A DNA stretch of 14,132 bases from Alphaproteobacteria bacterium (lineage in GTDB: Bacteria; Pseudomonadota; Alphaproteobacteria; GCA-2731375): contig JANQKO010000013.1 of NCBI GenBank assembly GCA_028281075.1, positions 1-14,132 of the forward strand, in the 5' to 3' direction. Positions 1-7,792 of this stretch are shown here, in pieces. Positions within the stretch are counted from its first letter, which is position 1. Each line of letters begins with the position of its first letter. The notes below the pieces were generated by a model. It was given only the letters and a program-made list of their open reading frames with translations, was not told the DNA's origin and did not search any database. The translations under genes and the position numbers were made by a program.

Positions 1-251
1 CAGGCGGCGTCGACCATGGCCCGCTCCAGGCGCCGCCGCGGCTCGAAGATGCCGGGCGTGTCGACGAAGACGATCTGGGCCGCGTCGGGCACGGCGATCG
101 CCGTGATGCGGGCGCGCGTCGTCTGCACCTTGCGGGTGACGATCGACACCTTGGCGCCGACGAACCGGTTGGTCAGCGTCGACTTGCCGGCATTGGGCGC
201 GCCGACGATGGCGACGAATCCACAGCGCGTCGCCGTGGCGGTCTCAGTCAT
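1..251 (-). CDS. era: GTPase Era, N-terminal part (cut by window start)
   Basis: This is the first 83 codons of the ribosome-assembly GTPase Era, which binds the 3' end of 16S rRNA and helps mature the 30S subunit. The visible protein begins MTETATATRCGFVAIVG. It carries the P-loop GAPNAGKS at about residues 17-24, the switch I region with RARITAI, and the G3 motif DTPG at about 68-71. The G4/G5 motifs and the KH domain lie outside the window. The ATG at 251-249 overlaps the end of rnc by 8 nt (ATGACTGA), and no strong Shine-Dalgarno is visible, so translation is probably coupled to rnc. The rnc-era order is the common one in alphaproteobacteria. The identification is firm; only the missing C-terminus limits it. 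Confidence 0.95.
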   Translation of the reverse strand, partial: MTETATATRCGFVAIVGAPNAGKSTLTNRFVGAKVSIVTRKVQTTRARITAIAVPDAAQIVFVDTPGIFEPRRRLERAMVDAA

Positions 252-933
252 CGGGATCGAGCGTCGCCAGCATGGCGGCGGCGACGGCCTGCTCGGCGGC
301 CCGGCGCGACCTGCCCTCGGCCCGCAGCGGCGGGCGGCCGCCGACCTGGACCTCGACCGTGAACACGGGCTCGTGCGGCGGGCCGGCCTGGGCCACGATC
401 GTATAGGTCGGCGGCCGCATGGCGTCCTTTTGTGCCCATTCCTGCAACCGGGTCTTGGGGTCCTTCATGGCATCGGAGGTGCGGTCCACCCGTTCGGACC
501 AGTGGGCGTCGACGAACGCCTCAGCCGCCGGCAGGCCGCCGTCGAGGAAGAGCGCGCCGATGACCGCTTCCAGCGCGTTCGCCAGGATCGCCGGCTTGGC
601 GCGGCCGCCGCCCTGGCTTTCGCTCTTCGACAGATGCAGAAAGTCGCCGAGCCCGATGGCATGCGCCACCTCGGCGACGGTCTCTTTCCGCACCAGCGCG
701 TTGAACCGGACCGCGAGATCGCCGGCATCGGCGTCGGGAAAGCGGGCGAACAGCCGGTTCGAGACGATCAGTCCCAGCACCCTGTCGCCGAGGAATTCGA
801 GCCGGTCGTAGTCGCGGCCGACCTGTCGCGAGGTATCGACCGAGGGATGCGTCAGGGCCTCGGTCAGCAGCGCCGGCCGTGTGAAGCGGTAGCCCAGAAC
901 CCCGCATAGCGCGTCGAGACGCGTGTCAGTCAT
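244..933 (-). CDS. rnc: Ribonuclease III
   Basis: RNase III cuts double-stranded RNA and processes rRNA precursors and structured mRNAs. The protein has 229 residues, a normal family length. The nuclease domain (about 1-150) has the signature RLEFLGDRVLGL at 44-55 with catalytic E46 and D50, and a second acidic site in ILANALEAVIGALFLDGG at 116-133 with E122. A double-stranded RNA-binding domain follows from about 157 to the end. The start was placed at the ATG at 933, two nt after the lepB stop. The same frame stays open upstream to another ATG at 984, but that would run into lepB and add residues unlike the family. One oddity is that the usual Asp of the ILAD motif is Asn (N119). The upstream Shine-Dalgarno is weak, so coupling to lepB is likely. 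The 3' end overlaps era. Confidence 0.96.
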   Translation of the reverse strand: MTDTRLDALCGVLGYRFTRPALLTEALTHPSVDTSRQVGRDYDRLEFLGDRVLGLIVSNRLFARFPDADAGDLAVRFNALVRKETVAEVAHAIGLGDFLHLSKSESQGGGRAKPAILANALEAVIGALFLDGGLPAAEAFVDAHWSERVDRTSDAMKDPKTRLQEWAQKDAMRPPTYTIVAQAGPPHEPVFTVEVQVGGRPPLRAEGRSRRAAEQAVAAAMLATLDPDD

Positions 934-935
934 GC

Positions 936-1721
936 CTACTGGATGCCGTCGAAAATCCGCCCGAAACGGATCGATTGCGGCCACTTCCAGAATTCCCAGA
1001 TCCGGGCCGAGCCGTCGGTCGAGAAGAACAGGAACTCGGCCCGGCCGACCAGGTTCTCGGCCGGCACATAGCCGACCCCGCCGCGGACGACCCGGCTGTC
1101 GATGGAATTGTCGCGGTTGTCGCCCATGGCGAAGAAGTGGCCGGCGGGCACGACGAAGACGTCCGTGTTGTCGGTATCGGTGTTCTGAAACATGTCCAGC
1201 GTCATGTATTGCTTGCCGTTCGGCAGCGTCTCGCGGTAGCGCGGGAAGCGGTAGACGTTGCCGCGGGCCTCGCGATAGACGAAATCGTCGACCCGCTCGC
1301 GTTTCACCGGCGCGTCGTTGAGATAAAGCACGCCGTTGCGGACCTGGATCCGGTCGCCGGGCAGGCCGATGATCCGCTTGATATAGTCCGTCGAATTGTC
1401 CTTCGGCAGCTTGAAGACGGCGACGTCGCCGCGTTGCGGCATGTCCTCGAAGGCGCGGCCGTTGCCGACCGGCGGGCTGAACGGCAGCGAATGGCGGCTG
1501 TAGCCGTAGGCGTATTTCGAGACGAACAGATAGTCGCCGACGAGCAGCGTCGGCAGCATGGATTCGGAGGGGATATTGAAGGGTTCGAAGGCCACGGTGC
1601 GGATGCCCACCGCGATCAACACGGCGAAGACGACGGTGCGGATGACCTCGCCCACGCTCTCCTTACGTTTCGGTTTGCTCAGCCTCTTTCTCCGCCGCAG
1701 AAATGCCGATTCCAGTTTCAT
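936..1721 (-). CDS. lepB: Signal peptidase I
   Basis: This inner-membrane serine protease removes signal peptides from exported proteins, with its catalytic domain in the periplasm. The 261-residue protein starts with a basic stretch and has a single membrane segment at about residues 26-45 (VIRTVVFAVLIAVGIRTVAF). The box B motif PSESMLPTL at 51-59 contains nucleophile S54. Box D, YIKRIIGLPGDR at 113-124, contains the general base K115. Box E, MGDNRDNSIDSR, is present toward the C-terminus. The ATG at 1721 overlaps the acpS stop as ATGA and is preceded by a GGGAG Shine-Dalgarno, which supports this start. The position between acpS and rnc is the usual alphaproteobacterial arrangement. All catalytic residues are in place and nothing looks truncated. 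Confidence 0.97.
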   Translation of the reverse strand: MKLESAFLRRRKRLSKPKRKESVGEVIRTVVFAVLIAVGIRTVAFEPFNIPSESMLPTLLVGDYLFVSKYAYGYSRHSLPFSPPVGNGRAFEDMPQRGDVAVFKLPKDNSTDYIKRIIGLPGDRIQVRNGVLYLNDAPVKRERVDDFVYREARGNVYRFPRYRETLPNGKQYMTLDMFQNTDTDNTDVFVVPAGHFFAMGDNRDNSIDSRVVRGGVGYVPAENLVGRAEFLFFSTDGSARIWEFWKWPQSIRFGRIFDGIQ

Positions 1722-2161
1722 GAAAGCTCCCGATCCGTGGCCCGGACCGCGGATATGATGACGAAGGCCTGGGCCCAGGGCGGCTCGTCGGTCAGCGAGA
1801 CATCGATCTGCGCCGCCATCCCCGGCGGCGTCAGGCCGTTGAGCCGATCCAGGGCACCGTTGGTCAGCACCATGGTCGGCTTGCCCGATTTCAGGTTGCT
1901 GACGCCCATGTCGCGCCAGAACACGCCCTGGCGAAAGCCGGTGCCGAGCGCCTTGGAGCAGGCCTCCTTGGCCGCGAACCGGCGGGCATAGGACGGGGCG
2001 CGGTTCGCCCGCCGCTCCGAGCGGGCCCGCTCGGTGTCGGTGAAGATGCGCTGAATGAAACGCTCGCCGAACCGATCCAGCGTCCGGGATATGCGGTCGA
2101 TGCTGATGATGTCGATACCGATGCCGATGATCACCGGCTGCAACGTCGGCGGGACCCGCAT
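1718..2161 (-). CDS. acpS: Holo-[acyl-carrier-protein] synthase
   Basis: AcpS moves the 4'-phosphopantetheine arm of coenzyme A onto a serine of apo-ACP, which fatty acid and lipid synthesis require. The motif GIGIDIISIDRI holds the metal-binding Asp (D17 in this numbering), and RRFAAKEACSKALGTGF holds the conserved Glu (E66). The ATG at 2161 shares one base with the pdxJ stop (TGATG), favouring translational coupling, and gives 147 residues. A GTG at 2134 would give a protein beginning at the conserved V-I-I-G-I-G motif. That is where most family members begin and would place the metal residues close to their usual numbers, so it is a real alternative start. Neither start has a clear Shine-Dalgarno. 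The same frame is open further upstream inside pdxJ, but those residues look like out-of-frame translation of pdxJ. Confidence 0.94.
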   Translation of the reverse strand: MRVPPTLQPVIIGIGIDIISIDRISRTLDRFGERFIQRIFTDTERARSERRANRAPSYARRFAAKEACSKALGTGFRQGVFWRDMGVSNLKSGKPTMVLTNGALDRLNGLTPPGMAAQIDVSLTDEPPWAQAFVIISAVRATDRELS

Positions 2162-2916
2162 CAGGCGGACCGGCTGCCCGTCGCCTCGGCGCGGGCCTGG
2201 TCCATCAGGGCCCGCATGCGTTTGATGCTGCTGTCGAGACCGCCGAAGATCGCCTCGCCGACCAGGAAATGGCCGATGTTCAGCTCGACGATCGTCGGGA
2301 TGGCCGCCACCGGGCCGACATTGCCGTAGGTCAGGCCATGGCCGGCATGGCATTCGAGGCCCAGTTCCGCGGCATAGTCGGCGGCCTCGATCAGGCGGTC
2401 GAGCTCGGCCGTCATGTTGTCGTCGCCGCTCTCGGCATACTGGCCGGTATGCAGCTCGACCACCGGTGCGCCGAGCGCCTTGGCGACGGCGAGCTGGACC
2501 CGCGAGGGGTCGATGAACAGCGACACACGGATGCCGGCGTCGGAAAGCTGACGGATATAGGGTTCCAGGTGCCGATGACCGGCCGCGGCGTCCAGGCCGC
2601 CCTCGGTGGTCACCTCCTCGCGCTTCTCCGGCACCAGGCAGACGGCGTGCGGCTTGTGCCGGAGCGCGATCGCCAGCATCTCCCCGGTCGCCGCCATCTC
2701 CAGGTTGAGCGGCAGGTCGATCCGGCTGCTGAGCAGGTTGATATCCTCGTCCGAGATATGCCGGCGGTCCTCGCGCAGATGGGCGGTAATGCCGTCGGCG
2801 CCGGCATCGGCGGCCAGGCGGGCGGCGCGGATCGGCTCGGGATGGCGGCCGCCCCGGGCGTTGCGGATCGTCGCCACGTGATCGATGTTGACGCCAAGGC
2901 GAAGCTGACGGTTCAT
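2161..2916 (-). CDS. pdxJ: Pyridoxine 5'-phosphate synthase
   Basis: PdxJ performs the last ring-closing step of DXP-dependent vitamin B6 synthesis, joining 1-deoxyxylulose 5-phosphate and 3-amino-2-oxopropyl phosphate. The protein has 251 residues, close to the usual family length. It shows the N-terminal LGVNIDHVATIRNARGG, then TAHLREDRRHI with the conserved His (H46), LNLEMAAT with the conserved Glu (E73), and ECHAGHGLTYGNV with the third active-site His. The ATG at 2916 is preceded by AGGGGAC, a good Shine-Dalgarno, and matches the conserved N-terminus. The frame continues upstream into the DUF2062 gene but without family resemblance. Its stop shares a base with the acpS start. The gene pair pdxJ-acpS is widely conserved in proteobacteria. 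Confidence 0.97.
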   Translation of the reverse strand: MNRQLRLGVNIDHVATIRNARGGRHPEPIRAARLAADAGADGITAHLREDRRHISDEDINLLSSRIDLPLNLEMAATGEMLAIALRHKPHAVCLVPEKREEVTTEGGLDAAAGHRHLEPYIRQLSDAGIRVSLFIDPSRVQLAVAKALGAPVVELHTGQYAESGDDNMTAELDRLIEAADYAAELGLECHAGHGLTYGNVGPVAAIPTIVELNIGHFLVGEAIFGGLDSSIKRMRALMDQARAEATGSRSA

Positions 2917-2954
2917 GTCCCCTGGCTCCGGTTCGTCGGTTCGGACATCATGCC

Positions 2955-3617
2955 TCAGATATTTGGCACGTCGCCTCCACCGACACCAGCCATTTTCGCA
3001 CGCCGCAGCCGGCGCTGATGCCGGGTCTGCTGGTAGCCGGCGATCAGGTAGCGCATCGGAAAGTAGAACACGAACCAGGCGATCACCGCGTTGGGCACGC
3101 TGCCGACCAGCATCGGCCAGAGCACGTTCTGCAGCAGCTCGGCCAGTTCCGATCCGGCCGAGATGACATCCAGTTCGCTCTTGTGCTTCAGGCCGAACAG
3201 CCACTGCACGCGGTCGCCGATCAGGACCCAGAGCTTCTCGAACAGCCGGGTCAGCGACTCCAGCGGCGGATGGTCGCTGCCGTTGACGCCGAGCATCCAG
3301 GCGCCGCAGCGGTGGGTCCAGGCCCAGATGAACGGGAAGGTCCAGGGGTTGCCCACGATCGTGCCGATGGCCGCCGCCAGGATGCTGCAGCGCAGGGCCC
3401 ATGACATCAGGGCCGACCCGGCCAGATGCAGCCCGACCATCGGCGTGAAGGAGATCGCCGCGCCGAAGGCGAAACCGCCGGCAATGCTGTGCGGCGTGCC
3501 GGGCAGGCGGGCGACCCGGTAGCCGATATAGGTGGCGGCCCGGCGGAACCCGCGGCGCGGCCAGACGGAATCGCGAAGCTTGTCGCTTATCGAATGCTTG
3601 TTGCGGCGGGCGAACAT
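2955..3617 (-). CDS. DUF2062 domain membrane protein
   Basis: This 220-residue protein resembles the DUF2062 family, whose function is not established. The N-terminus is basic (MFARRNKHSISDK, then R/K-rich to about 35). Two hydrophobic segments follow at about 45-70 and 75-100, containing the family-typical FAFGAAISFTPMVGLHL and GTIVGNPWTFPFIWAW. A third hydrophobic segment lies near 163-190 (LWPMLVGSVPNAVIAWFVFYFP). The C-terminal tail is rich in Arg and Lys, so the ends are probably cytoplasmic. It lies 38 nt upstream of pdxJ and 84 nt downstream of rel, and is presumably part of the same transcript. The ATG at 3617 lacks a strong Shine-Dalgarno. The family assignment comes from motif resemblance. 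A role in membrane or envelope biology would be a guess. Confidence 0.85.
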   Translation of the reverse strand: MFARRNKHSISDKLRDSVWPRRGFRRAATYIGYRVARLPGTPHSIAGGFAFGAAISFTPMVGLHLAGSALMSWALRCSILAAAIGTIVGNPWTFPFIWAWTHRCGAWMLGVNGSDHPPLESLTRLFEKLWVLIGDRVQWLFGLKHKSELDVISAGSELAELLQNVLWPMLVGSVPNAVIAWFVFYFPMRYLIAGYQQTRHQRRLRRAKMAGVGGGDVPNI

Positions 3618-3623
3618 CGGGCA

Positions 3624-3701
3624 GCCGTCATCCCAGGGGCGCCGGACCGGCCTTCCGCCGGCGGCCGAAAGTGCGGTGACCCCGAAATTCGTCCCGCGCC
3701 G

Positions 3702-3708
<7 letters not shown>
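3624..3708. repeat. 11-bp direct repeat flanking the rel-DUF2062 gap
   Basis: The sequence GCCGTCATCCC occurs at 3624-3634 and again, exactly, at 3698-3708, with starts 74 nt apart. The second copy contains the rel stop codon (TCA at 3702-3704 on the plus strand). Between the copies lies a GC-rich palindromic stretch around 3645-3666, including the perfect palindrome CCGCCGGCGG and a CGGCC/GGCCG pair. The arrangement resembles short intergenic repeat elements seen in many proteobacterial chromosomes, but only this one site is visible here. The gap is otherwise non-coding and has no T-tract, so it does not read as an intrinsic terminator. Confidence 0.45.
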
Positions 3709-5867
<2,159 letters not shown>

Positions 5868-5906
5868 CGGCGGCCGGCTCCCATGCCGTCCGGCGGCCCG
5901 GCACGC

Positions 5907-5940
5907 AAACGAAACCGGCGCCGCCCAACACGGCGCCGGT
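5907..5940 (-). terminator. Intrinsic terminator between rpoZ and rel
   Basis: Read on the minus strand, ACCGGCGCCG pairs perfectly with CGGCGCCGGT (10 bp) around a 7-nt loop. The stem is followed directly by TTCGTTT, a short T-rich tract at 5913-5907. In plus coordinates the arms are 5914-5923 and 5931-5940. It lies 38 nt past the rpoZ stop and the T-tract ends 39 nt before the rel ATG, so it should end or reduce rpoZ transcription ahead of rel. The interrupted T-tract may allow read-through. Confidence 0.75.
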
Positions 5941-5978
5941 CCGGGTATGGATGCTTATGTCGGTCTGTGTCGGTCCGC

Positions 5979-6362
5979 TCAGCCGGCCAGATCATCCTCG
6001 CCGTCATCCGTGTCTTCGGCCGGCGCGGCGGTGGATGCGCCGCCGGCACCCATCTCGGCTTGCGCCGCCATGCCGACGGCAAGCTGCTGGACCAGCATCT
6101 GCGACGACAGGTCGTCGTCCTCGGGCTCGTCGACCTCGACATGCCGCTGCAGGCCGCGGATCACGGTATCGCGCATCTCGTCGGCGGTGATGGTTTCATC
6201 GGCGATCTCGCGCAGCGCGATAACGGGGTTCTTGTCGTTGTCCTCGGTGACCGTCGGATGGTCGCCGGCCGAGATCTGGCGGGCGCGGTTCGCCGCCATC
6301 AGCACCAACTCGAACCGGTTGGGCACCTTGACGACGCAGTCTTCGACGGTAACGCGGGCCAT
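5979..6362 (-). CDS. rpoZ: DNA-directed RNA polymerase subunit omega
   Basis: Omega is the small RNA polymerase subunit that helps beta-prime fold and, in proteobacteria, contributes to a ppGpp-binding site. The protein has 127 residues. Its N-terminal part has the family motif VPNRFELVLMAANRARQIS, then the DNDKNPVIALREIADETI segment. The C-terminal part, from about residue 85, is an acidic, low-complexity tail (EPEDDDL, later DTDDGEDDL), longer than in the shortest omega proteins but common in alphaproteobacteria. The ATG at 6362 gives the canonical MARVTVEDC start and has GGAGA about 8 nt upstream. The frame stays open upstream into the intergenic region, but that extension has no support. 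The gene sits just ahead of rel, a pairing known from many proteobacteria. Confidence 0.96.
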   Translation of the reverse strand: MARVTVEDCVVKVPNRFELVLMAANRARQISAGDHPTVTEDNDKNPVIALREIADETITADEMRDTVIRGLQRHVEVDEPEDDDLSSQMLVQQLAVGMAAQAEMGAGGASTAAPAEDTDDGEDDLAG

Positions 6363-6383
6363 GCGGAAGTCTCCGAATTTGGA

Positions 6384-6412
6384 ATTGTCAAGAAATTCAA
6401 GGCTAACCGCAA
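6384..6412 (-). promoter_or_regulatory. Candidate rpoZ promoter
   Basis: On the minus strand TTGCGG (6412-6407) and GACAAT (6389-6384) are separated by 17 bp, in an AT-rich stretch unlike the surrounding coding DNA. Transcription would begin near 6377 and give a leader of about 15 nt that still contains the GGAG Shine-Dalgarno. A full consensus TTGACA is also present at 6391-6386, but no acceptable -10 element lies 16-18 bp beyond it. The match is moderate. Confidence 0.35.
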
Positions 6413-6446
6413 TAAATAGGCGCTTGTCGTCAGGTTGGCAAGCGCC
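6411..6446 (-). terminator. Intrinsic terminator overlapping the end of folK
   Basis: On the minus strand GGCGCTTG (6446-6439) pairs perfectly with CAAGCGCC (6426-6419) around a 12-nt loop and is followed by TATTTATT (6418-6411). The folK stop codon (6432-6430) is inside the loop, so the terminator begins in the last codons of folK. It would separate folK from rpoZ, which starts 49 nt beyond the T-tract. Confidence 0.65.
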
Positions 6447-6975
6447 GGGACGCGCCGTTGTCCGCGTCATCCAACGGCTCGACCCCGTCCCGGTCCGGCA
6501 GGGCCGCCAGCATGTCCGAAACGCCGCGCCCGGTCGCCGGATGGCGCCAGTCCGGCGCCACGTCGGCCAGCGGCACCAGGACGAAGGCGCGTTCGGCCAG
6601 CCGGGGATGCGGCAGCGTCAAGGCCGGCCGGCCGGCCGAGGCCGGCCAGTCGCCCACCGTCTCGCCATAGGCCAGCAGGTCCAGATCGACCGTGCGGGAG
6701 ATCTCGCCGGCCGCCCGTCGGCGGCCGAAACGCCGTTCCATGGCCAGCAGGCGCGCGAGCAGCGCCGCCGGCGGCAGGTCGGTGTCCACGGCCGCGACGG
6801 CGTTGACGAACCAGGGCGCGTCCACCGCCGGCACCGGCGCCGTCCGATACCAGCGCGACAGCCGCAGCGGACGCAGGGCTTGCGCCGATAGCTGATCGAG
6901 CGCGGCGCCGAGGGCGGCTTTCGGCGATGCGAAGCCGGCCGGGGTCAGATTTCCGCCAAGACCGATCAGGATCAT
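6430..6975 (-). CDS. folK: 2-amino-4-hydroxy-6-hydroxymethyldihydropteridine pyrophosphokinase
   Basis: FolK (HPPK) transfers pyrophosphate from ATP to 6-hydroxymethyl-dihydropterin, a step in folate synthesis. The protein has 181 residues. It begins MILIGLGGNL, the family's N-terminal glycine motif. It continues with LSRWYRTAPVPAVDAPWFVNAVA, then RTVDLDLLAYG with the metal-binding Asp pair, and PHPRLAERAFVLVPLADVAPDWRHP near the C-terminus. The ATG at 6975 fits the conserved start; a longer in-frame start at 7047 would add 24 unrelated residues. No strong Shine-Dalgarno is seen. Upstream lies a 160-bp divergent region shared with the NYN gene. The last codons are part of a terminator hairpin. 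folP and folB are not in view, so the gene stands apart from other folate genes here. Confidence 0.94.
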   Translation of the reverse strand: MILIGLGGNLTPAGFASPKAALGAALDQLSAQALRPLRLSRWYRTAPVPAVDAPWFVNAVAAVDTDLPPAALLARLLAMERRFGRRRAAGEISRTVDLDLLAYGETVGDWPASAGRPALTLPHPRLAERAFVLVPLADVAPDWRHPATGRGVSDMLAALPDRDGVEPLDDADNGASRRLPT

Positions 6976-7135
6976 CTGTTGTGCGGCCGCTAGTCTTGTT
7001 ACCGGACGGGTCAACGCATAGATAAGCAGGGACGACGATGCCGACAATTAACGCCGCGCGGGGACGGCGGCTATTGCGCGACGACGGCAAAGCGGATATT
7101 CCACAGCGCGAATACTGTATAAGGACTCCATTCAG
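6976..7135. other. Divergent intergenic region between folK and the NYN gene
   Basis: This 160-bp non-coding stretch must hold promoters for both directions. On the plus strand a candidate pair is seen at 6996-7024. On the minus strand no convincing promoter for folK was found. A 61-codon open frame from 7038 crosses into the NYN gene in another frame and has no recognisable composition, so it is not called as a gene. Confidence 0.5.
6996..7024 (+). promoter_or_regulatory. Candidate promoter for the NYN-uracil glycosylase pair
   Basis: TTGTTA (6996-7001) and TAGATA (7019-7024) are spaced by exactly 17 bp upstream of the NYN gene. Transcription would start near 7031 and leave a leader of about 105 nt. 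The -35 matches four and the -10 three of six consensus bases, so the call is tentative. Confidence 0.3.
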
Positions 7136-7792
7136 ATGGCATTTTATCCTCACGAGCGTCTGGCGCTGTTCATTGACGGGTCGAACCTCTATGCCGCGGC
7201 CCGATCGCTCGGATTTGATATAGATTACAAACGATTGCTGGACGAATTTGCCAAGAAGGGTACGTTGGTCCGGGCCTTTTACTACACCGCCTTGATCGAA
7301 GATCAGGAATATTCTCCGATCCGACCGCTGGTCGATTGGCTCGACTATAATGGCTACACGATGGTCACCAAACCGACCAAGGAATTCACCGATTCCTCGG
7401 GCCGGCGCAAGATCAAGGGCAACATGGACATCGAGATCGCCGTCGACATCATGGAGATGACCGACAGCGTCGACCATGTGGTGCTGTTCTCCGGCGACGG
7501 CGATTTCCGGCGCCTGGTCGAGGCCGTGCAGCGCAAGGGCAAGCGGTTCACGGTGGTCAGCACCGTCCGGTCCTCGCCGCCCATGGTCGCGGACGAGCTT
7601 CGGCGGCAGGCCGACAGCTTCCTCGAACTGCAGGACCTCATCCCGTTCATCGGCCGCGATCCCAGCTTCCGCCAGCAGCAGCAGCACGACGGCAACAACG
7701 GGCCGGCCGGCGGCGGCGGGTATGCCGAGGACGATTACGACGATTACGAGGACGAATACGACGACGGCGGCAATGTCCGCCGTCAGGCATGA
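7136..7792 (+). CDS. NYN domain protein (LabA/DUF88-type putative ribonuclease)
   Basis: The 218-residue protein has a NYN (PIN-like) nuclease domain over about residues 8-165. Family acidic residues appear in order: D14 in LFIDGSNLY, D97 and D103 in GNMDIEIAVDIM, and D120/D122 in FSGDGDF. This set normally binds a metal ion for RNA cleavage, so a ribonuclease activity is expected from the family but not shown. From about residue 175 the protein becomes low-complexity: a QQQQ run, a Gly-rich patch, then an acidic Asp/Tyr stretch (EDDYDDYEDEYDDGG). The start ATG has AAGGA 10 nt upstream. The stop overlaps the next start as ATGA, so this gene and the uracil-DNA glycosylase are probably made together. 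The cellular role is unknown. Confidence 0.9.
   Translation: MAFYPHERLALFIDGSNLYAAARSLGFDIDYKRLLDEFAKKGTLVRAFYYTALIEDQEYSPIRPLVDWLDYNGYTMVTKPTKEFTDSSGRRKIKGNMDIEIAVDIMEMTDSVDHVVLFSGDGDFRRLVEAVQRKGKRFTVVSTVRSSPPMVADELRRQADSFLELQDLIPFIGRDPSFRQQQQHDGNNGPAGGGGYAEDDYDDYEDEYDDGGNVRRQA
7673..7766 (+). repeat. Low-complexity coding repeats in the NYN gene tail
   Basis: The 3' end of the NYN gene has four CAG triplets followed by CAC near 7673-7687, a run of GGC-like Gly codons near 7708-7720, and two tandem copies of GACGATTAC (7730-7738, 7739-7747) followed by degenerate GAC/GAG/TAC codons. They encode the poly-Gln, poly-Gly and acidic Asp/Tyr tail. Such triplet-rich DNA can change length by slippage. 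Confidence 0.6.

Noticed and set aside
934..984. Longer rnc start at 984
   Set aside because: The extra 17 residues are out-of-frame lepB sequence and precede the family-typical start at 933.
975..1991. 338-codon open frame on the plus strand, antisense to lepB and acpS
   Set aside because: Composition is that of a shadow frame and the opposite strand holds complete catalytic motifs of signal peptidase I and AcpS.
7038..7223. Possible 61-codon leader peptide ahead of the NYN gene, with AGGGA before its ATG
   Set aside because: It overlaps the NYN start in another frame for 88 nt, has no recognisable motif or regulatory codon run, and could easily occur by chance.
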